Shown here: piece by piece, positions 24,137 to 31,158 of the stretch
Layout of the letters: each line of letters starts with the position of its first letter
How positions within the stretch are numbered: the stretch's first letter is position 1
Assembly: GCF_900110735.1 (NCBI RefSeq)
Contig: NZ_FOET01000001.1
Location: 558,001-622,000, forward strand
Direction: 5' to 3'
DNA from: Streptomyces radiopugnans
GTDB taxonomy: Bacteria > Actinomycetota > Actinomycetes > Streptomycetales > Streptomycetaceae
DNA: 64,000 nt
Made by a program: the position numbers and the translations under genes
Notes under the pieces: model-generated
Told to the model about the DNA's origin: nothing
Database searches by the model: none
What the model saw: only the letters and a program-made list of their open reading frames with translations

Positions 24137-25461
24137 TGTGCCCGCCTCCTGCGGTTGCTGAGCAGGAAGCCGACGCCCGCGCCGGCGGCCAGGCCCGCGC
24201 CGATGAGGGACCACATCGCCGGCGAGCCGCCGCCGTCGCCGTCCTCCGCGGCGTTCCGGCTGCCGTCGTCCTCGCCGTCCTCGCCGCCGTCGGCGCCGGA
24301 GGGGACGGACACCGGGGCCGGGCCGGTGGCGTTCAGCCGTTCGACCAGGTTCACCCCGCCGAAGTCGGCCGGGTCGCCGCCCGCGGCGCGGGCGGCGAGG
24401 ACGAGCTGGCCCAGCGCGGCCGGGCCGGTGGTGGCCTTGTCCCAGGAACCGAGGTTCTTCTCCAGCCAGTTCAGGGACTTCGCGGCGGCGTCGCGGTGGC
24501 CGCCCGCGGCCAGGGCGATCACGGCGTCGGCGGTGTTGCCGTAGTCGGGCTGCTCCTCGGCACCGGGCATGGCGGACTTCAGATGCCCGCCGCCCGCCTC
24601 CAGCACCCGCGTCAGATAGGCGGCACCGGCCTCGGCGGCCTCGGCCGGTGTGCGCCCGCCGTCGCCTCCGTCGTCCTCCCCGCACTCCAGGGCCTTCGCG
24701 GCGCCGCGGTCCTCGCCGCCGCTGTTGCCGCCCTCCTCGCCGCCCGGCCCGGTGGCCAGACCCTCGCCCCGGGCGGCCAGCACGGCGGCGGCCGTGGCGT
24801 CGTCGTTCGCGGCGAGACGGCCCTTCTCGTCGGGCTGGTAGGCGAAGGCGCCGCGCTCGTCCTTCTCGGCGTCGCAGCCGAGCTGGAAGCCCAGGAGGGA
24901 GTCGTAGGGGGACTTCTCCCCCTTCGCCGAGAGCGTCTTCGCCGGGTCCTCGCCCGCGGCGTCCAGGGCGCCGATCACGACGGAGACGGAGTTGGCGTCG
25001 CTGGGGCTGCCGGGGTTGAAGCCCCAGCCGCCGTCGTCGTTCTGGACCAGCCGCAGCCACTCCACGGCCCGCTCCACCCGCTCGCCGTGGCCGCCGAGGG
25101 CGGCCAGCGCCTGGACGGCGGCGGCCGTGGCGTTGACGTCGGCCACCGTCTCGGCGGTGCACGCCTCGGTGGGGTCGGGACGGTAGGAGGCGAAGGAGCC
25201 GTCCTCGCACTGCTGGCCGGTCAGCCACGCCACGGCCTTGGACGCGGGCTTCACCCCGACCGCGTCCTGGGCCAGCAGGGCCGTCGACTGGCGCCACACG
25301 CCGTCGTACTGCGGGTCGTCCTTCCCGTACAGCCCTGACGGCAGGTCCCGTTGCGCCGGGGCCTGCGCGGACGGCGACTCGTCGGCGGCGGCGACGGGGG
25401 CCGCGACCGCGCAGAGCACGGTGGAGGCGGCCAGGGCCGCGGCGGTGCGGCGCAGGGACAT
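24133..25461 (-). CDS. Surface alpha/alpha-barrel protein (squalene-oxidase-repeat type), B12 operon
   Basis: A 442-aa exported protein, first in the riboswitch operon. A signal peptide (1-27, AAPVAAA) precedes several prenyltransferase/squalene-oxidase-type repeats (AVAWLTGQQCEDGSF, VEWLRLVQNDDGGWGFNPGS, SLNWLEKNLGSWD), i.e. an alpha6/alpha6 barrel. An acidic D/G/E-rich insert lies at ~255-285. A C-terminal spacer, transmembrane helix (LIGAGLAAGAGVGFLL) and RRRR anchor it. The barrel fold is that of the intrinsic-factor/transcobalamin alpha domain, so with the riboswitch a cobalamin-capture role is likely, not prenyl transfer. The start ATG 25461 follows GAAAGG. Confidence 0.82.
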   Translation of the reverse strand: MSLRRTAAALAASTVLCAVAAPVAAADESPSAQAPAQRDLPSGLYGKDDPQYDGVWRQSTALLAQDAVGVKPASKAVAWLTGQQCEDGSFASYRPDPTEACTAETVADVNATAAAVQALAALGGHGERVERAVEWLRLVQNDDGGWGFNPGSPSDANSVSVVIGALDAAGEDPAKTLSAKGEKSPYDSLLGFQLGCDAEKDERGAFAYQPDEKGRLAANDDATAAAVLAARGEGLATGPGGEEGGNSGGEDRGAAKALECGEDDGGDGGRTPAEAAEAGAAYLTRVLEAGGGHLKSAMPGAEEQPDYGNTADAVIALAAGGHRDAAAKSLNWLEKNLGSWDKATTGPAALGQLVLAARAAGGDPADFGGVNLVERLNATGPAPVSVPSGADGGEDGEDDGSRNAAEDGDGGGSPAMWSLIGAGLAAGAGVGFLLSNRRRRAQ

Positions 25462-25604
25462 GGGCGGGTGCCTTTCTCGTGGCGCAGCCGTGCACGGACG
25501 GCCGGCCGCGCTCACCGCACGGGGCACACCGGGCTCGGCTCCGCATTCCTCGACGGTGCCGGTGCCGGGACCGCGCTCCGCCGTGCGGCGGGGACGGCCC
25601 CGGG

Positions 25605-25735
25605 AGCCTCTCGTGCCCGGGCGGGTGCTCCGGCTGTACGGCGGACGGGTGGGTGTGTCCGCCTGCTCACGGTTGCGGGTCAGCGCCGGATTCGCACCGG
25701 CTTCCCCCGATCGGGCACAGGACGTTCTGCGGCTC
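25605..25735 (-). promoter_or_regulatory. Cobalamin riboswitch
   Basis: Read on the minus strand, GGGGGAAGCCGGTGCGAATC then CCGGCGCTGACCCGCAACC then GTGA (plus positions ~25706 down to 25667) match the conserved cobalamin aptamer core. A GGCGGAC/GTCCGCC hairpin follows, then a degenerate B12 box, AGCCGGAGCACCCGCC (~25634-25619). GTGCCCG (25718-25712) can pair with CGGGCAC (25619-25613) to close the element. It lies ~150 nt upstream of the first gene, whose ribosome site would be the target. Ends are approximate. Confidence 0.88.
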
Positions 25736-25948
25736 ACTCTAACGGGCGCGGTTCCGGCCGGGCCGCAGGTGGGAGCGGGATCACACCGCAGGCCCGGCCC
25801 GCGGTGTGCGACGGGGTGTTCCGGCAGGGTTCTCCCGTCCGTTCCGCAGTCATTTCCAGTGGTTCACACCAAAGAACTCCCGTTGTTTCCGGTGCATTTC
25901 GTTGACGCGCGTAGCGCGGATCCGCCACCCTCTGCTGGGGCGCGAATA

Positions 25949-25978
25949 CCCCCGGCGCGGGGACGGTCGCGCCGGGGG
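25949..25978. other. Strong hairpin in divergent intergenic region
   Basis: A perfect 11-bp stem, CCCCCGGCGCG (25949-25959) and CGCGCCGGGGG (25968-25978), with an 8-nt loop. It sits ~210 bp beyond the riboswitch and ~220 bp upstream of the amidase. Both flanking genes are transcribed away from it, so a plain terminator role is not expected. It could be an attenuator of a longer amidase leader or part of an unannotated RNA. The remaining 25740-26050 holds no gene. Confidence 0.45.
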
Positions 25979-26049
25979 CCGTCCGCCCAGGCGGTACGGG
26001 CTGTCCGGGTGACCGGGCGCCCTTTCCGGGGTTTTCCGGAGTCCTGCGC

Positions 26050-26134
26050 GGAATTCCTGTCCGATGGTGGACGGAATCACCGGGGAAATCCGGGAATTCC
26101 TTGACGTGTACATGCCTTTCAGGGTAGGAATTCC
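26050..26134. repeat. Three GGAATTCC palindromes in amidase promoter region
   Basis: GGAATTCC occurs at 26050-26057, 26093-26100 and 26127-26134, within 85 bp of GC-rich DNA. The last two flank the putative -35 and overlap the -10, which is how a repressor site would be placed. Confidence 0.55.
26101..26130 (+). promoter_or_regulatory. HrdB-type promoter for the secreted amidase
   Basis: TTGACG (26101-26106), an 18-bp spacer and TAGGAA (26125-26130), close to the streptomycete vegetative consensus. It would give a leader of ~65 nt that includes the inverted repeat GTGAGC/GCTCAC near 26150-26172. Confidence 0.65.
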
Positions 26135-26201
26135 TTCCGACCACCGGCGTGAGCGAGCAGTGAATGCTCACCCCCCACGCACATGCTGACCGGGAGGAAG
26201 A

Positions 26202-27794
26202 ATGTTCCGACGTTTCACCACCTGGAGACGGGCGGGCACATCCGTGCTCGGCGGCCTGGCCGTCGCGGCGCTGGTCGCCACGGGCCAGCCCGCGGGCGCC
26301 GCCCCCGCCCCCGCCGACCCGGCACCGCGCGCCCCGATGAACCGGGCGTTCGAGCGGGCGGCCGACGAGTTCCAGGTCCCGCGCGACCTGCTGGTCGCGG
26401 TGGGCTACGGGGAGACCCACCTCGACGGCCACGGCGGCGAACCCAGCCACGCGGGCGGCTACGGCGTGATGCACCTGGTCAGCAACCCCGAACGCCGCAC
26501 CCTGGAGAAGGCCGCCGAGCTGACCGGCGAGCCGGCCGCCGACCTCAGGAAGGACACCGCCGCCAACATCCTCGGCGGCGCCGCCGTCCTGCGCTCCTAC
26601 GCCGACGAACTGGGCCTGGACGCCGCCGACCGCCGCGACGCGGACGCCTGGTACCCGGTGGTGGCCCGCTACGGCGGCGCGGACGACGACCGCACGGCCC
26701 GGCTGTACGCCGACACCGTCTACGACTTCCTGGAGGACGGCTTCAGCGCCCTGACCCCGGCCGGCGAGCGGGTCACCGTGGGGCCGCGCGAGACCGAGCC
26801 GGAGCGCGGCCGCTACGCGAAGGTCCGCCCGCTGGGCGCCCCCGCGTCCGCCGAGGCCGGCACGCTGAGCACCGACTACCCGCCCGCGCGGTGGGTGGCG
26901 GCCCACTCCAGCAACTACACCCCCGGCCGCTCGTCGGCGATCACCCACGTGGTCGTCCACGTCACCCAGGGCTCCTACGCCGGCTCGATCAGCTGGTTCC
27001 AGAACCCCAGCTCCAACGTCAGCGCCCACTACGTGATCCGCTCCTCGGACGGCGAGGTCACGCAGACGGTCCGCGACCGCGACACCGCCTGGCACGCCAG
27101 GTCCGGCAACCCGTACTCCATCGGCCTGGAGCACGAGGGCTACGTCGACAACCCCTCCTGGTTCACCGACGCCATGTACCGCTCCTCGGCCGCGCTGACC
27201 CGGCACCTGTGCGACCGCTACGGCATCCCCAAGGACCGGTCGCACATCGTGGGCCACGTCGAGGTGCCGGGCAACGACCACACCGACCCCGGCCCCAACT
27301 GGAACTGGACCTACTACATGCAGCTGGTCCGCGACGGTGACGCCACCGCCCCCGTCCAGCTGAACTTCACCTCCTACAGCACCCTGCGCAGCGGCTCGAC
27401 CGGCGCCCAGGTGAAGGCCGTCCAGCACCTGCTCAACCAGCGCGGCTTCGACGCCGGCACGGTGGACGGCGTCTTCGGTCCCGGCACCGAGAGCGCCGTG
27501 CGGGCCTTCCAGAGCAGCCGCTCCCTGACCGCCGACGGCGTCGTGGGCGCCCGCACCTGGACCGCCCTGCTGTCGGCCGGTACCAAGCCCGTCCTCAAGC
27601 GGGGGAGTTCGGGCGCGGACGTGGAGCGGCTGCAGCGCTCCCTGACCGCCGCGCTCGGCCGCACCGTGGGCATCGACGGCGCCTTCGGCCCGAACACCGA
27701 GACCGCCGTGCGCGACTACCAGAGCAGCCGGGGCCTGGCCGTGGACGGCATCGCGGGCAGCGGCACCTGGGGCGCGCTCCAGGCCGGCCGGTAG
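26202..27794 (+). CDS. Secreted N-acetylmuramoyl-L-alanine amidase with two peptidoglycan-binding domains
   Basis: A 530-aa exported hydrolase. The signal (1-34) starts with FRRFTTWRRAG and ends GAA-A. A lysozyme-like/transglycosylase-like helical segment (~45-180) precedes the Amidase_2 domain (~240-385), with zinc ligands in HVVVHVTQGSY and the late VEVPGNDHTDPGPNW. Two PG_binding_1 repeats follow (~400-460: LRSGSTGAQVKAVQHLL; ~465-530: LKRGSSGADVERLQ). It cleaves stem peptides from glycan. ATG 26202 follows GGGAGGAAG. A strong hairpin terminates it. Confidence 0.92.
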   Translation: MFRRFTTWRRAGTSVLGGLAVAALVATGQPAGAAPAPADPAPRAPMNRAFERAADEFQVPRDLLVAVGYGETHLDGHGGEPSHAGGYGVMHLVSNPERRTLEKAAELTGEPAADLRKDTAANILGGAAVLRSYADELGLDAADRRDADAWYPVVARYGGADDDRTARLYADTVYDFLEDGFSALTPAGERVTVGPRETEPERGRYAKVRPLGAPASAEAGTLSTDYPPARWVAAHSSNYTPGRSSAITHVVVHVTQGSYAGSISWFQNPSSNVSAHYVIRSSDGEVTQTVRDRDTAWHARSGNPYSIGLEHEGYVDNPSWFTDAMYRSSAALTRHLCDRYGIPKDRSHIVGHVEVPGNDHTDPGPNWNWTYYMQLVRDGDATAPVQLNFTSYSTLRSGSTGAQVKAVQHLLNQRGFDAGTVDGVFGPGTESAVRAFQSSRSLTADGVVGARTWTALLSAGTKPVLKRGSSGADVERLQRSLTAALGRTVGIDGAFGPNTETAVRDYQSSRGLAVDGIAGSGTWGALQAGR

Positions 27795-27826
27795 GACCGG
27801 GAACCGCCACCGGCTCCGGCACGTCA

Positions 27827-27864
27827 CACCGGTCCGCACCGCCGCCCGGCGGTGCGGACCGGTG
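27827..27864 (+). terminator. Terminator of the amidase gene
   Basis: A 17-bp perfect stem (27827-27843 and 27848-27864) with a 4-nt GCCC loop, 33 bp after the stop codon. No T tract. Confidence 0.85.
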
Positions 27865-27945
27865 CCGTTGCGCCGCCTCCACCGTCCTCCACCGTTCCCC
27901 GCCGTCTCCCACCGCGTCCCGGGAGGCCGCGGAGTCCCTTCCCCG

Positions 27946-28015
27946 CGGCAGGACACCCCGGCAGGACACCCGGCCGGACCCGCGGCGGAGTCCGCGTCGA
28001 GCCCCGCGGCGGAGT
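27946..28015 (+). promoter_or_regulatory. Two pairs of 13-bp direct repeats before the lanthipeptide operon
   Basis: CGGCAGGACACCC occurs twice in tandem (27946-27958, 27959-27971). CCCGCGGCGGAGT occurs twice 24 bp apart (27979-27991, 28003-28015). They lie 118-187 bp upstream of the synthetase start. RamR/AmfR bind repeated heptamer-like sites before ramC/amfT (family knowledge), so these are candidate operator repeats for the RamR-like protein at 35042. Confidence 0.5.
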
Positions 28016-28132
28016 TACCCGTGCGTTCCTCACGGCCGACTCGTGACAGCTGTGACTGTCCCGCCCCTCCGGCGCCGTGGAAAGGTCTTCCCCAGACGCC
28101 GCCGGTGACCGAGAAGAGCCGAAGGGGGAACG

Positions 28133-30877
28133 ATGAGCAAGGGCTACGCCGTCTTCTGCGACGCAGACCGCCACTTCTACGACGCCCCCCACCGCCTCTC
28201 GGACGAGGCCGGGCGGGCCGGCACCTACGAGGCCGCCCGCCGCCCCGCACCCGCCGGCTGGCAGCGCCACCGCTCCGGCGACTGGCTGGCCCTGCGCCCG
28301 CTGGACACCGAACTCCCCGCCCAGGGCTGGAAGATCCACGTCTCGGCCTGCCTGGACAACGCCGAGCGGATCCTGGACAAGGTGTGGGACTACTGCGTGT
28401 CCCGGGGCGTGGCCTTCAAGTTCATGCCCAGCCGCTACCTCCTGCACAACCGCAACGCCAAGTACGCCGACCGCGGCGCCAGCGGGAAGTTCGTCACCGT
28501 CTACCCGGCCGGCGACGAGCAGTGCCGCACCATCGCCGAGGACCTCGACGCGCTGCTGGCCGGCGAGAGCGGCCCGTACATCCTCAGCGACCTGCGCTGG
28601 GGGAGCGGCCCGGTGCACGTGCGCTGGGGCAGCTTCACCGAGCGGCACTGCTACGAGGACGGCGAGCTGCGTCCGGCCGTCGAGGACGCCGAGGGCCGCC
28701 TGGTGCCCGACCGCAGGGACCCGGCCTTCCACGTCCCGGACTGGATCACCCTCCCCGACTTCCTGCGGCCCCATCTGGAGGCCCGCGGCGCGGCGAAGGT
28801 CGCCGACATCCCCTACCGCATCGAGAAGGCACTGCACTTCTCCAACGGCGGGGGCGTGTACGTCGGCACCGACAGCCGCACCGGCGAGAAGGTCGTCCTC
28901 AAGGAGGGCCGCCCCCACGCCGGCCTCGCCGCCGACGGCGCCGACGCCGTGACCCGCCTGCGCCGCGAGAAGGAGGCGCTGGAGAGGCTGTCCGGCCTGC
29001 CCCAGACCCCCGAGGTGCGCGACTGGTTCCAGCTCGGCGACCACTGGTTCCTGGTGCTGGAGTACGTCGAGGGCCGGCCGCTCAACAGCTTCTTCGCCCT
29101 GCGCCACCCGCTGATCGAGGCCGATCCCGCTCCGGAGGCGATAGCCGGGTACACCGAGTGGGCCCTGCGCGTCCACCGGCTGGTGGAGGAGGCCGTCGAG
29201 GCCGTCCACGCCCGCGGCGTCGTCTTCAACGACCTGCACCTGTTCAACATCATGGTCCGCGAGGACGAAGACGGCGGAATCTCGGTGACGCTGCTGGACT
29301 TCGAGGCCGCGGCCCACATCGACGAGGGCCGCCGCCAGGTCATCGCCAACCCCGGCTTCGTGGCCCCCGCCGACCGCAGGGGGTTCGACGTCGACCGCTA
29401 CGCCCTGGCCTGCCTGCGCATCGCGCTCTTCCTGCCGCAGACCAGCCTGCTGGCGATCGACCGGGGCAAGGCGGCGCACCTGGCCGAGCTGGTGGCCGAG
29501 GAGTTCCCCGTGCCGCGCGGGTTCCTCGACGAGGCCGTGGCGGAGATCCTCCGCGGCTGGGAGCCCCCGGCGCCGTCCGGCGCCGGGCACGGGCCGGGCG
29601 GCACGGCCCGGGAGGGGACGGCGGGCACCGCGACGGGCGCACCCGGGCAGGGCTACCTGCCCGTCCACCCCGCCGACTGGCCGCGCAGCCGCGACTCGAT
29701 GGTGCGGGCGGTACTCGCCTCGGCCACCCCCGAACGCGAGGACCGCTTCTTCCCCGGCGACATCGCCCAGTTCGCCGCCGGCGGCGGCGCGGGCTTCGCC
29801 AACGGCGCGGCCGGCGTGCTCTACGCCCTGGCCGAGACCGGCGGCGAGAGGTGCCCGGACGCCGAGGACTGGCTGCTGCGCAGGACCAAGGAGCCCGCCT
29901 CCGGCACCCCGCTGGGCTTCTACGACGGACTGGCCGGCATCGCCTGGACCCTGGAGCGCTTCGGCCACACCGACCGGGCCCTGGAACTGGCCGGGACGGT
30001 CGTGGACCAGCCCTGGGACGATCTGGCCCCCGACCTGCACGGCGGCCTGGCCGGCATCGGCCTGGCCCTGGACTCCCTGGCCGCCTCCACCGGTGAGAGC
30101 GCCCTGCACGAGGAGGCGCTGCGCTGCGCACGCCTCGTCGCCGACAAGGGCGGGCGCGAGGCCGCACGCGCCGGGAACGGCGCCGCGGCCCGGTCCTCCG
30201 CCGGGCGCGGCCCCCGGGCCGGGCTGCTGTACGGCTCGGCCGGCCAGGCACTGCTCTTCCTGCGGCTGTACGAGCGCACCGGCGAGCCCGGACTGCTCGA
30301 CCTCGCCGCCGACGCCATCCGGCGCGACCTCGACCACTGCGTGACGAGCGCCGGCGGCGCCCTCCAGGTGGACGAGGGCTGGCGCACCATGCCCTACCTG
30401 GGCGAGGGCAGCGTCGGCATCGGGATGGTGCTGGACGACTACGCCGCCCACCGCGACGACGAGCGGTTCGAGCGGGCGCGGCACGACATCCTCAAGGCCG
30501 CCCGCTCCAGGTTCTACGCCCAGCCCGCCCTGTTCCGGGGCGCGGCAGGGATGATCCTGCACCTGGGCCGCACCACCGTCGGCGACCCCGGCGCCCACGA
30601 GGTGGATCTGCGCCGCCAGATCGCCTCGCTGACCCGGGCCGCCGTCCCCTACCAGGGCCTGCTGGCCTTCCCCGGCGAGCAGATGATGCGCCTGTCGATG
30701 GATCTCGCCACCGGCACGGCCGGCTGTCTGCTCGCCCTGGGCAGCGCGCTGCACGACACCCCCGTGCACCTGCCCTTCCTCCCGCCGCCCCCCGGGCGGC
30801 CCCAGAGCCGGTCTCTCGTCAGGGAGGCCGTACCGGAAAATCCCGTCCCCACGGAAACGAAAGGAAAAGAGAAATGA
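28133..30877 (+). CDS. ramC: Class III lanthipeptide synthetase (RamC/AmfT-like LanKC)
   Basis: A 914-aa three-domain enzyme. An N-terminal lyase-like domain (~1-215) is followed by a Ser/Thr-kinase domain (~225-520) with the nucleotide lysine K257 (VVLKEG), catalytic D367 (FNDLHLFN) and DFE at 389-391. A LanC-like cyclase domain (~540-890; GFANGAAGVLYALAE, GFYDGLAGIAWTLE, GLLYGSAGQALLFL, GTAGCLLALG) completes it. It phosphorylates Ser in the precursor, eliminates to Dha and forms (methyl)lanthionine or labionin. Length matches RamC (~930). The start follows GAAGGGGG. Its stop overlaps the precursor start as ATGA. Confidence 0.95.
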   Translation: MSKGYAVFCDADRHFYDAPHRLSDEAGRAGTYEAARRPAPAGWQRHRSGDWLALRPLDTELPAQGWKIHVSACLDNAERILDKVWDYCVSRGVAFKFMPSRYLLHNRNAKYADRGASGKFVTVYPAGDEQCRTIAEDLDALLAGESGPYILSDLRWGSGPVHVRWGSFTERHCYEDGELRPAVEDAEGRLVPDRRDPAFHVPDWITLPDFLRPHLEARGAAKVADIPYRIEKALHFSNGGGVYVGTDSRTGEKVVLKEGRPHAGLAADGADAVTRLRREKEALERLSGLPQTPEVRDWFQLGDHWFLVLEYVEGRPLNSFFALRHPLIEADPAPEAIAGYTEWALRVHRLVEEAVEAVHARGVVFNDLHLFNIMVREDEDGGISVTLLDFEAAAHIDEGRRQVIANPGFVAPADRRGFDVDRYALACLRIALFLPQTSLLAIDRGKAAHLAELVAEEFPVPRGFLDEAVAEILRGWEPPAPSGAGHGPGGTAREGTAGTATGAPGQGYLPVHPADWPRSRDSMVRAVLASATPEREDRFFPGDIAQFAAGGGAGFANGAAGVLYALAETGGERCPDAEDWLLRRTKEPASGTPLGFYDGLAGIAWTLERFGHTDRALELAGTVVDQPWDDLAPDLHGGLAGIGLALDSLAASTGESALHEEALRCARLVADKGGREAARAGNGAAARSSAGRGPRAGLLYGSAGQALLFLRLYERTGEPGLLDLAADAIRRDLDHCVTSAGGALQVDEGWRTMPYLGEGSVGIGMVLDDYAAHRDDERFERARHDILKAARSRFYAQPALFRGAAGMILHLGRTTVGDPGAHEVDLRRQIASLTRAAVPYQGLLAFPGEQMMRLSMDLATGTAGCLLALGSALHDTPVHLPFLPPPPGRPQSRSLVREAVPENPVPTETKGKEK

Positions 30878-30999
30878 CGCTTCTCGACCTGCAGACCCTG
30901 GAGACCTCCGAGGACAAGGGCACCGTCGCGGGCGGCGGCTCCGAGGCCAGCCTGCTGCTGTGCGGCGACAGCTCCCTGAGCGTCACCACCTGCCGCTGA
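30874..30999 (+). CDS. ramS: SapB-type lanthipeptide precursor (RamS/AmfS-like)
   Basis: A 41-aa peptide, ATG 30874 (AAGGAAAAG upstream) to TGA 30999. The leader opens MTLLDLQTLET, matching the class III 'LLDLQ' recognition motif. The last 21 residues, from GGSEASLLLC to GDSSLSVTTC and a final R, align position by position with the SapB core. Ser3/Cys10 and Ser13/Cys20 can form the two rings, and Ser6 and Ser16 the Dha residues. Relative to SapB as I remember it, core residue 4 is Glu instead of Arg and the last residue is Arg instead of Asn. The product is a morphogenetic surfactant for aerial hyphae. Confidence 0.96.
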   Translation: MTLLDLQTLETSEDKGTVAGGGSEASLLLCGDSSLSVTTCR

Positions 31000-31007
31000 C
31001 CCCGGCG

Positions 31008-31077
31008 CCGCGGGATCCGGTCCCGCGGTTGTGAAACGGTCGACGCGGTCCCGGGCGGTCACAGCGCCCGGGACCGC
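31008..31077 (+). terminator. Two hairpins between precursor and transporter genes
   Basis: Hairpin 1 has 8-bp arms CCGCGGGA/TCCCGCGG (31008-31015, 31021-31028) with a 5-nt loop. Hairpin 2 has 13-bp perfect arms (31045-31057, 31065-31077) with a 7-nt loop. They sit between ramS and the ABC genes and are probably a partial terminator or mRNA stabiliser that raises precursor over transporter expression. Confidence 0.7.
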
Positions 31078-31158
31078 ATCGCCGTATCCCAGGTCTACCC
31101 CGGCCGCCCCGCGCGTACCCCCGCCGCGCCGCCCACGGACGCGAGGAGCCAACCGCCC

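Noticed and set aside
25740..26200. c-di-AMP (ydaO) riboswitch upstream of the wall amidase
   Set aside because: ydaO elements often precede actinomycete wall hydrolases, but the conserved GGGGGAACC-type and CCCGTCAGCTAACC-type blocks are not present; only generic hairpins are seen.
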